Shown here: positions 7,555 through 13,490 of the stretch, piece by piece | Layout of the letters: each line of letters begins with the position of its first letter | Numbering within the stretch: position 1 is the stretch's first letter | Assembly (NCBI GenBank): GCA_003542955.1 | Contig: DPJP01000141.1 | Span: 43,030-56,519, forward strand | Length of the DNA stretch: 13,490 bases | Origin: Armatimonadota bacterium | GTDB lineage: Bacteria; Armatimonadota; Zipacnadia; Zipacnadales; UBA11051 | Direction: 5' to 3' | The notes under the pieces: model-generated | Database searches by the model: none | What the model saw: only the letters and a program-made list of their open reading frames with translations | Told to the model about the DNA's origin: nothing | Program-made: the position numbers and the translations under genes

Positions 7555-8724
7555 ATGAGAATGCTGTATCTGACTATAGCCGTGTGCCTGAGCGCCTCTC
7601 TAGCCGTGCTGCAGCCGGCCACCGCCGCGAGTGAGCAGTCCGCACAGGAGGCGGTCGAACAGGCCTTCCCGCATATCGACTACACCAGGGGCATGGCGCT
7701 CTTTCGCCTGCTTGTGCAACTGCAGGATGGTGACGCCATCTCGATCAGCATCGCGGGAACCTCGGCGGCCTTCCTCATCAAAGGCTATGATGTCGTCGTC
7801 ACCGACCGCATCGAGGGACCCGCCGGCGACGGCGGCCGCAGCGTGCCCCTGGGAACGCCCATTCCCCTGCCGGGCGGGCCGGTGAAGTACCTCTCCGCCG
7901 CGGTCGCGCCCGTGAGCAAGCAGGTCAATCTCGAGGCGTATGTGAGCGAACTGGAGCGCAACAACCGCCGCGTGGCATCGCGCACGGACCACTCGATCTC
8001 CTTCTACATGCGCGTGAACGGATCGCTGTTGACGCTGACCGATGACGCCACACTGCTGGTGCGCAGCGCAAAGGCCCTCGACAGCTTCGTGACTGTGGAT
8101 CAGCTCGCCGACGAGGCGGCCGAGGCGCTCTCCTATCTCGCCCACAAGAGCCAGGACGTGTCGGCCACCACCATTGCCGACGCGCTCCGCGAAATCCGCT
8201 ACTACTCCGAGCCGCCCCACTCGTACAAGTGGCTCAGCTTCTTCGGCCAGCCACGCAACAAGCGCTGGATGGCGGCGCGCTTCTCCGCGGAGATCACCGT
8301 GCCCGAACTGCAGGTCAAAGAGGCGCGCTTCAGCCAATGGTATCTCAACCCGCGTGATGTCTTCTACGACGTCCACCGCGCAACCCCGTTCGTACTGCTC
8401 GACGGCCAGGAGATCATCGAGCCCAGACTGAGTGAGCGCAGCTACAGGCGGGATGTCACCGCGCTTCTGAAGCCGGGCCGCCACGAACTCAAGCTGCGGA
8501 TGGAAGACAACACCCCCAACGCAATCGGCAGCGAGTTCGCCATCGACATGATCGTGGCGCCGGGCTTCGAGGACACCTTCACGGTCAAGCCCGGCGATGA
8601 GAGCATGGTCGCGTCGCGGACCTCGCGGCCACTGGCCCTGATCGCGGACGACTTCCCGGCTCTCGCCGAGGTCGTCGTCACGCCGGACGCAGCCACGGCA
8701 CCCGACGCGACGGCGACGCAGTAG
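7555..8724 (+). CDS. Exported protein of unknown function with C-terminal beta-sandwich-like segment, 389 aa
   Basis: I do not recognise the family. Residues 1-24 form a classic signal peptide: MRM, a hydrophobic core, then QPATA, with likely cleavage after Ala24. The product should therefore be periplasmic or secreted, with no lipobox and no further membrane segment. The mature N-terminal half alternates beta-like hydrophobic stretches with short helices. Around 260-335 the sequence becomes beta-rich, and RRDVTALLKPGRHELKLRM at about 298-316 resembles the strand-loop-strand of galactose-binding-like sandwiches next to GH2 and other glycoside hydrolases. That suggests carbohydrate binding, but no catalytic signature is seen. 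The tail from about 375 is Ala/Thr/Asp/Pro-rich and probably disordered. AAGGAG at 7540-7545 lies 9 bases before the ATG. It is first of three same-strand genes, 51 bases before the next. Confidence 0.85.
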   Translation: MRMLYLTIAVCLSASLAVLQPATAASEQSAQEAVEQAFPHIDYTRGMALFRLLVQLQDGDAISISIAGTSAAFLIKGYDVVVTDRIEGPAGDGGRSVPLGTPIPLPGGPVKYLSAAVAPVSKQVNLEAYVSELERNNRRVASRTDHSISFYMRVNGSLLTLTDDATLLVRSAKALDSFVTVDQLADEAAEALSYLAHKSQDVSATTIADALREIRYYSEPPHSYKWLSFFGQPRNKRWMAARFSAEITVPELQVKEARFSQWYLNPRDVFYDVHRATPFVLLDGQEIIEPRLSERSYRRDVTALLKPGRHELKLRMEDNTPNAIGSEFAIDMIVAPGFEDTFTVKPGDESMVASRTSRPLALIADDFPALAEVVVTPDAATAPDATATQ

Positions 8725-8761
8725 CCCGGCCCGAGCCGCACGTGGCTGGTTCACATCGGAC

Positions 8762-8767
8762 GGGAGG
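8762..8767 (+). promoter_or_regulatory. Ribosome binding site fixing the repeat-protein start
   Basis: GGGAGG lies 8 bases before ATG 8776. The frame could formally open at GTG 8767, but that codon overlaps this site, so ATG 8776 is chosen. Confidence 0.7.
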
Positions 8768-8775
8768 TGTCATCC

Positions 8776-9534
8776 ATGCCCGAGGAGGGCTACCGCATCA
8801 CGATTGAGGGCGAGTCGGCACAGATCGCCACTGCCGCCGAACTCGTCGTCGCACTCGATGTGCTCCAGGGCGGCCATGACCGTGAGGTGCTCACCCAACT
8901 GCGCGACGCGCTGCCGCGGATCGTCCGCGACCCGGCCGGCCTGCACGCGGTGTTGCGCGTGCTCTGTGAGGAGGACAAGCTCTACCTGATCGAGGCGCTT
9001 AGCCCCGACCTCCCCGCGATCGTCGCCCATGCCGGAGCGCTGCGCGACATTCTGGCCCATCTCGCCGACGTCTCCGTCGAACAGGCGCTGCTCAGGGGCA
9101 TCGGACCGGACGGGTTGCGCTGCCTGATCCGTACGCCCGAGCAGCTCGCCGAGGTGCTTGAGTGGGTGTACGGCGAGTGCGACGAACTCGCGCTCGAGCT
9201 GCTCGGCCCGCCGGCGCTGACGCGCCTGATCCGTAGCGGCGCCGACCTCGGGCTGGTGCTCAAGGCGCTCGATCACGCGCGGCAGGAGGAGCTGATCGAC
9301 ACACTCGGGTGGGACAACGTCGAGCGCCTCTGCCAGGATGAGATGGACCTCGCTCAGATGCTGCGTTCGCTGCCGGCTCACTTGGGCGTCCGGCTCCTCG
9401 AGGGCTTCGAGCGCGAGCAGTTGGCGGCCGTCGTGCCCGATGAGCGCGCCCTGCAGCGCATCGCCGGCTACCTCGAGGCCGCCGAGATGGAGCGCCTGGA
9501 AGCACTCCTGGGGGTGAGCGACTGTGCCCAATGA
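8776..9534 (+). CDS. Helical tandem-repeat protein, unknown function, 252 aa
   Basis: I do not recognise a named family. After an N-terminal segment (MPEEGYRITIEGES) the protein is built almost wholly of tandem units of about 34 residues. Each has the pattern helix, LG or IG, xx-L-xx-LI, a turn, then L-xx-VL-xx-L. Five consecutive units begin near residues 66, 99, 134, 168 and 202, and a partial unit ends the protein (ERLEALLG). A more divergent copy lies before residue 66. Conserved hydrophobic positions with charged outer positions suggest an alpha-solenoid scaffold for protein binding. There is no signal peptide or membrane segment, so it is probably cytoplasmic and acidic. It follows the exported protein by 51 bases, and its stop overlaps the amidohydrolase start by 11 bases (GTG 9524 to TGA 9534), implying translational coupling. 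The function is unknown; binding to the amidohydrolase is one guess. Confidence 0.85.
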   Translation: MPEEGYRITIEGESAQIATAAELVVALDVLQGGHDREVLTQLRDALPRIVRDPAGLHAVLRVLCEEDKLYLIEALSPDLPAIVAHAGALRDILAHLADVSVEQALLRGIGPDGLRCLIRTPEQLAEVLEWVYGECDELALELLGPPALTRLIRSGADLGLVLKALDHARQEELIDTLGWDNVERLCQDEMDLAQMLRSLPAHLGVRLLEGFEREQLAAVVPDERALQRIAGYLEAAEMERLEALLGVSDCAQ

Positions 9535-10531
9535 GCAAGTCCCGACATGGCAACGCGAGCCGGGTAAGCCCGGTTCACTCTCGCCCCTGCGCGGCAGCCG
9601 GTACCCGATGATCGACGCGCATCTGCACGTGATCAACTTCGCCCAGGAGACGCCGGGGCCGGAGGCGCTCATCGCGGCGATGGACAGGTCCAACGTCGGG
9701 AAGGCGGCTATCTTCGGCCTGCCGGTGGCGAAGCTCTGGGCCGAGTGGGACCGCGAGACCCCCGACTACTACCTCGCCAACGACGCACGGTGCTACTACT
9801 ACGGCTACACCGATGTGCTCGTGGCCGACCTTGTGCAGTCGCTGCCGGCGGAGCAGCAACAGCGGCTCTACCCGCTCATGTGCGGCTTCAACCCCACCGA
9901 CAAGCTGGCGATCCGCGATATCAGGCGCCTCTACGAGCGCTACCCGGGTGTGTGGAGCGGCATCGGGGAATTGCTGCTGCGGCACGATGATCTCACGGCG
10001 CTGACATACGGAGAGACCGCACGCGCGAACCATCGCGCCCTGTGGCCGATCTACGAGTTCGCCCAGGAGCGCGACCTGCCTGTGCTCATGCACCAGAACG
10101 TGACCTCGGTGAGCAAGAGCGACCACCCGGTCTACCTGTACGAACTCGAGGAGGCGCTGCGCGACTTCCCGCGCTGCCGATTCGTGCTCGCACACTGCGG
10201 CATCTCACGGCGGGTCAATGTACCCTTCTATCACCAGATGGTGCAGCGGCTGCTGGATCAGTACCCGCACGTGGTGGTTGACTACTCCTGGATCATCTTC
10301 GATGAGATCATCTGCCCCGGCGGGCAACCACAGGAGGCCTGGCTGGAGCTGACTGAGCGCTACAGTGAGCGCATCTGCCTGGGCTCGGACCTGGTCACGA
10401 GGTTCGAGCGGCTGGGGCCCGAGCTGCAGCGATATGACGTGTTCCTCGATGAGTTGAGCGAGCCCGCCCGCGCCAATGTCTGCTGGCACACCGCGGAGCG
10501 CGTGTATGGGGGCAACAAGGCGAAGGTGTAG
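9524..10531 (+). CDS. Amidohydrolase-2 family metal-dependent hydrolase (TIM barrel), 335 aa
   Basis: A TIM-barrel enzyme of the amidohydrolase superfamily (Amidohydro_2), whose members hydrolyse lactones or amides or decarboxylate aromatic acids. Counting from GTG 9524, metal-ligand motifs are in order: IDAHLHV (His33, His35) after strand 1, GIGEL (Glu149), VLMHQN (His190), VLAHCG (His224) and LGSDLV (Asp289). The C-terminus ends in the usual ERVYGG. No signal peptide, so it is cytoplasmic. The start is uncertain: GTG 9524 has GGGGTGAG just upstream and overlaps the previous gene by 11 bases. ATG 9608, in frame, would begin MIDAHLHV, like many relatives, but lacks a clear Shine-Dalgarno; the 28 extra residues look unstructured. 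It is last in the plus-strand run. Given nearby sugar genes, a sugar-lactone substrate is possible, but the sequence does not show it. Confidence 0.9.
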   Translation: MPNEQVPTWQREPGKPGSLSPLRGSRYPMIDAHLHVINFAQETPGPEALIAAMDRSNVGKAAIFGLPVAKLWAEWDRETPDYYLANDARCYYYGYTDVLVADLVQSLPAEQQQRLYPLMCGFNPTDKLAIRDIRRLYERYPGVWSGIGELLLRHDDLTALTYGETARANHRALWPIYEFAQERDLPVLMHQNVTSVSKSDHPVYLYELEEALRDFPRCRFVLAHCGISRRVNVPFYHQMVQRLLDQYPHVVVDYSWIIFDEIICPGGQPQEAWLELTERYSERICLGSDLVTRFERLGPELQRYDVFLDELSEPARANVCWHTAERVYGGNKAKV

Positions 10532-10629
10532 GGAGCGTTCGCCGTGCGCCGTACCGCCTCTCCCGCACCACCGACAGTGCTCATGTGGGCGCGTGTATGA
10601 GGGCCGGGGGCGCTGAGGCCTGCCGTTCC

Positions 10630-12270
10630 CTATTCCTCACACTCCACGCACAACTGCAGATCACTCACCGTAACCGTCCCCGCGGCATCCGCACCGAGGC
10701 TCACCGCGATGTCGTTGCCTCCGCGAACCAGCGCCGAGGCCGGCACGGTGTACTCCATCCATCCGCCATCGAATGCACCCGCCTCCAGCGCATGTGCATT
10801 CACCCGGACGGTGAGTCCGGGCACGGCCTCGGCCACCTCCAGCCGCAAGATCACGCGCGCCGTCAGCGGCAGAGTCGAGCCGTCATCACCGACATTGATC
10901 CTCGTCGCGGTGCTCGTGCCCGGCTCCAGCACCATTGGGGAGACAGGATCGAGCACCGGAATGCCGACATACTGCTCGCCCCCGGCCAGGTACTGCTTCG
11001 CATGATGGACCGTCCGGTAGTTCACGAAGTAGCTCTTGCTCAAGCCCCGCAGCTTCTCGGGGTCGCCCAGTTCGTTCCAGAGCGGGTTGAGCGGGTTGAA
11101 GACGTTGAAGACGTAGATGCCACTCATCCCCGCCTCCCAGGCCTCCGCTGCCCTGGCACGGTACGCCTCCAGTGTCATCCGGCGCTTCATGGCGTCGCCC
11201 TTGTGGCGTGACTCATCAAGGGAGGGATAGACCGGCACGCCGTACTTCTTGCCCAGTCCCACACTGTATTCCCACGGGTTGAGTTGCATGTAGCCGCCGA
11301 CCACCAGGATATCCAGCAGGTCCTCCTCCAGCCACGTCTGCAGGTCCAGTCCGAGTGCGCGGGCATACTCGAGCGAGTCCGGCATGCGCATTGCGATCAG
11401 GATTGGCCGGCCGCGCCTGGCCCCCTCCTCGTCGGCCATGGTGCGGATGCGGCGTACCAGGTCGGTCATCGCCGCGATCTCCTCATCCGTCGCCACGCCG
11501 CCGTAGGACGGGGTCTTGAAGTAGCACAAGTGCCGGAAGAAATCCAGCTCGATGCCGTCGACGTCGTAGCGCTCGCAGACATCCCTGACGATCCGGAAGA
11601 CCTTGGTGCGGACCCACGGCTGAGCGAAATCCGCGGAGGTCCATGTGTAGCAGCGGGGTTTCTTCTCCGGCGTGCCAATGAGATACTCCGGGTGCTCGGA
11701 CTTCCAGCGCGGGCGCATCGTCTCATTACTGTAGTCGTGGGTATCGTTCATCCGCAGCGACCAGAACACCTCGATGTCGTTCTCGTGGCAGAACTCGACC
11801 ATGACCTCGAGGTTGTCGGTTCCCTGCTCGATGAAGCGATGGGCCATCGTCCCCGGCGCGGCGCTGAGTTCGGCCGCGCGCGAGTTGTGGCTGTGATTGC
11901 CCAGGCTCTGCGTCGTCGCGTAGAACATGGTATCGACATGCGAGCCGACCAGCGGCGCGGTGCGCAGGTTGAGGAACTCCTCCTTCGTCTCCGGCCTCCA
12001 CGAGTCATCGCCGTCGTTGGTGAAGATGATGCGCCGGGTCCGCCATCGTGCCCGCTGCCGCTCCTTCTGCATATCTGCCACGGTCTTCCCTCCATCTGGG
12101 CCCGTGTCAACGCCGGCCGTGGGCTTCTGGAGCTGCCACTGGGCCTTCCAGAGCGGCGCCGGGCCTGCCTCCGCGTTCCCTTCCGCCGCCGCAGTCGCGC
12201 CGAGCGCGATGGCGACCGCCGTCAGGCCGCATAGCATGACGGCGCCTGCAACACTGGGGTGATGCTTCAT
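10630..12270 (-). CDS. Exported GHL10-like glycoside hydrolase (TIM barrel) with C-terminal beta domain, 546 aa
   Basis: An exported protein with a TIM barrel of the glycoside-hydrolase-like GHL10/family-10-like type. A signal peptide covers about residues 1-28 (MKHHPSVAGAVML, then a long hydrophobic run ending ATAAA). The barrel spans about 79-396. Diagnostic segments are RRIIFTNDGDD near 79, VFWSLRMNDTHDY near 168-180, YDVDGIELDFFRH near 235-247 with candidate catalytic acids Glu241 and Asp243, ILIAMRMPD near 290-298 and MSGIYVFNVFNPL near 382-394. From about 446 a beta-rich module contains WMEYTVPASALVRGGNDIAV, resembling a jelly-roll carbohydrate-binding domain. The open frame extends 14 codons upstream, but ATG 12270 has GGAGAG 5 bases before it and begins the signal peptide. 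It lies 35 bases after the oxidoreductase stop, so the two are likely one operon. The glycan substrate is unknown. Confidence 0.88.
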   Translation of the reverse strand: MKHHPSVAGAVMLCGLTAVAIALGATAAAEGNAEAGPAPLWKAQWQLQKPTAGVDTGPDGGKTVADMQKERQRARWRTRRIIFTNDGDDSWRPETKEEFLNLRTAPLVGSHVDTMFYATTQSLGNHSHNSRAAELSAAPGTMAHRFIEQGTDNLEVMVEFCHENDIEVFWSLRMNDTHDYSNETMRPRWKSEHPEYLIGTPEKKPRCYTWTSADFAQPWVRTKVFRIVRDVCERYDVDGIELDFFRHLCYFKTPSYGGVATDEEIAAMTDLVRRIRTMADEEGARRGRPILIAMRMPDSLEYARALGLDLQTWLEEDLLDILVVGGYMQLNPWEYSVGLGKKYGVPVYPSLDESRHKGDAMKRRMTLEAYRARAAEAWEAGMSGIYVFNVFNPLNPLWNELGDPEKLRGLSKSYFVNYRTVHHAKQYLAGGEQYVGIPVLDPVSPMVLEPGTSTATRINVGDDGSTLPLTARVILRLEVAEAVPGLTVRVNAHALEAGAFDGGWMEYTVPASALVRGGNDIAVSLGADAAGTVTVSDLQLCVECEE

Positions 12271-12275
12271 GATTG

Positions 12276-12281
12276 CTCTCC
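12276..12281 (-). promoter_or_regulatory. Ribosome binding site fixing the GHL10-like start
   Basis: GGAGAG on the minus strand lies 5 bases before ATG 12270, directly ahead of a standard signal peptide. The longer frame starting at 12312 would overlap the oxidoreductase and bury the signal sequence. Confidence 0.65.
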
Positions 12282-12305
12282 GGGTTGGGGTGGGCTGTCT
12301 CTGGC

Positions 12306-13400
12306 TTACCATTCTCTGGGGTCTGGCACCTCGACTGGCTCACTGCCGGCCTGGGCGGAGATGTGCGCGCACAGCCCCGGCAGAGTCATATCCAGTGCCT
12401 CATACACATCAATGGGCGGATCGGTGTCATCGATGATACTGCGGACGAACTCATCGACCATGTAGTACTCGCTGCTGCCATGCCCGCCCGCGAATGCCTC
12501 CGGCGGCGCGCCGGGGTGGTTGGCGTCGACATCAAAGCGCATCGGCCCGCCCAGCTTGCCGTAGTGCTCGCGGTAGAGGTGATGGGGGCTCGCGGTTACG
12601 ACGCTCCCGTAGCGGGATGACTCAATATGCCCCTGCGTGCCGTAGATGCACGCCCAGTGATGCGGGGGCTCCTTGGCGACCGAGAAGCTACACAGCACTT
12701 TGATCGTGACATCGTTGGCGGTCTTGAACAGACCGACCTCCATGTCGATACAGCCGATGTCGGGCCGGCGACGATTGCCTGTGTGCATCCCGACCGCCGT
12801 CACGCACCGGTCACCAAGCATCTGCAGGATCGGCCCGAGGTCGTGGGTGCAGTAGCAGATCGGGGGCATGCTCGCGCGCCAGGTCAGCTCGCCCTTCTTC
12901 CCGCCGACGCTGTCGGCCTGACGCACCATCCCCTGCTCGTACGGGTGCACATATTCGCACTCGGCGTAGATGACCTCGCCCAGTTCCCCTGCCTCGACGA
13001 GCTGCCGGTACGTCTGCACCCACGGGAAGTAGGCCATGTTCTCCGCGAACCCGTATTTGGCCGTGTTCCGCCTCACCGCGGCGACCAGTGCACGGGCCTC
13101 GTCAATGCTGTAGACCGCCGGCACCTCGCAGAAGCAGTGCTTGCCAGCATCCAGGCACGCAATCGACTGCTCGGCATGCAGCGGCAGTGGTGTGGCGATG
13201 TAGATGACATCGAGGTCAAGCTCCAGAAGCTGCTCGAAGCCCTCGACGGCATGCGCCGCGCCGAGATCCCTGGCCATCGCCTGCGCCTTGTCGAGGTTGT
13301 GATCGGCGACGGCGTACAGTTCACATTCGCGGTGATGGGCAAACACCGCGGCCGGTCCCGCGCCTCGATAGAGGCCGACAACGCCAACTCTGAGTGACAT
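12306..13400 (-). CDS. Gfo/Idh/MocA family oxidoreductase, 364 aa, with EVP in place of EKP
   Basis: An NAD(P)-dependent dehydrogenase of the Gfo/Idh/MocA family, which oxidises or reduces sugars, inositols and related polyols in the cytoplasm. The Rossmann fold opens with GVVGLYRGAG (Gly6, Gly9, Gly13), then DVIYIATPLPLH at 64-75, the usual strand before the active site. The catalytic lysine motif (consensus EKP) reads CEVPA at 91-95, so valine (Val93) stands where lysine is typical. THDLGPILQML at 185-195 supplies the conserved His186 region. GTQGHIESSRYG is the usual C-terminal-domain strand. Length is normal for the family. The frame extends 27 codons upstream to 13481, but ATG 13400 has AGGGGG 7 bases before it and begins at the Rossmann fold. 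It is upstream of, and probably cotranscribed with, the GHL10-like hydrolase. Redox substrate unknown. Confidence 0.93.
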   Translation of the reverse strand: MSLRVGVVGLYRGAGPAAVFAHHRECELYAVADHNLDKAQAMARDLGAAHAVEGFEQLLELDLDVIYIATPLPLHAEQSIACLDAGKHCFCEVPAVYSIDEARALVAAVRRNTAKYGFAENMAYFPWVQTYRQLVEAGELGEVIYAECEYVHPYEQGMVRQADSVGGKKGELTWRASMPPICYCTHDLGPILQMLGDRCVTAVGMHTGNRRRPDIGCIDMEVGLFKTANDVTIKVLCSFSVAKEPPHHWACIYGTQGHIESSRYGSVVTASPHHLYREHYGKLGGPMRFDVDANHPGAPPEAFAGGHGSSEYYMVDEFVRSIIDDTDPPIDVYEALDMTLPGLCAHISAQAGSEPVEVPDPREW

Positions 13401-13407
13401 TCGTGTA

Positions 13408-13413
13408 CCCCCT
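13408..13413 (-). promoter_or_regulatory. Ribosome binding site fixing the oxidoreductase start
   Basis: AGGGGG on the minus strand lies 7 bases before ATG 13400. This agrees with the family, which begins a few residues before the glycine-rich loop. Confidence 0.6.
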
Positions 13414-13490
13414 GTTTCGAGCATGTCGTCGGACCGATTGCCAGTCCCCGCGGTTCGGGCGGCGTAGGGTTCGCCGTTCACCCCCCTCGT

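Noticed and set aside
6411..7634. 407-codon plus-strand open frame antisense to the PHP-ATPase and running into the exported gene
   Set aside because: It overlaps two well-supported genes, including the signal-peptide start at 7555, and has no domain signature.
7600..8754. 384-codon minus-strand open frame antisense to the exported protein
   Set aside because: The plus frame has a perfect Shine-Dalgarno and signal peptide; the minus frame has neither and is charge-biased noise.
8770..9693. 307-codon minus-strand open frame antisense to the repeat protein
   Set aside because: The sense frame has regular helical repeats and a clear ribosome binding site; the antisense frame simply mirrors its codon bias.
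10532..10629. Search for a bidirectional terminator in the convergent gap
   Set aside because: No stem with a flanking T- or A-run was found by eye; the gap is short and otherwise featureless.
11284..12234. 316-codon plus-strand open frame antisense to the GHL10-like hydrolase
   Set aside because: It overlaps conserved barrel motifs on the other strand and has no recognisable features.

Overview
The window is GC-rich bacterial DNA with no rRNA, tRNA, CRISPR array, transposase or phage gene that I can recognise. It holds eight protein-coding genes. The content is a very long multi-PAS hybrid histidine kinase, a ThuA-family protein, a Gfo/Idh/MocA oxidoreductase, an exported GHL10-like glycoside hydrolase and a TIM-barrel amidohydrolase. 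This mix is common in environmental sugar-degrading bacteria such as Armatimonadota, Planctomycetota-like lineages and related uncultured groups. That placement is inference from gene content only; no marker gene is present.

Layout. Positions 1-3515 (minus): a cytoplasmic hybrid histidine kinase with five PAS domains and one GAF domain, cut by the left edge inside its receiver domain. Positions 3516-3819: a GC-rich leader with three inverted repeats. Positions 3820-4557 (minus): a ThuA-family protein. Positions 4683-7319 (minus): a PHP phosphoesterase domain fused to an SMC/Rad50-like ATPase with a coiled coil. Positions 7320-7554: a divergent intergenic region. Positions 7555-10531 (plus): a compact three-gene run of an exported protein with a C-terminal beta-sandwich-like segment, a protein made of about 34-residue helical repeats, and an amidohydrolase-2 family enzyme. 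Positions 10532-10629: a short convergent gap. Positions 10630-13400 (minus): an operon in which a Gfo/Idh/MocA oxidoreductase precedes an exported GHL10-like hydrolase by 35 bases.

How the parts may work together (inference). The oxidoreductase, the exported hydrolase, the ThuA-family protein and possibly the amidohydrolase suggest processing of glycosides or oxidised (keto) sugars. The kinase probably senses a cytoplasmic signal, since no membrane segment is visible. The PHP-SMC ATPase looks functionally separate from sugar metabolism. Its architecture resembles nucleic-acid-processing or defence ATPases, and it is the best candidate here for something poorly described. The second candidate is the plus-strand trio, whose first two members I cannot name.

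Several starts were moved inward from the longest open frame because a clear Shine-Dalgarno sequence and the family N-terminus agree on an internal start. The long open frames antisense to these genes are judged to be codon-bias shadows.
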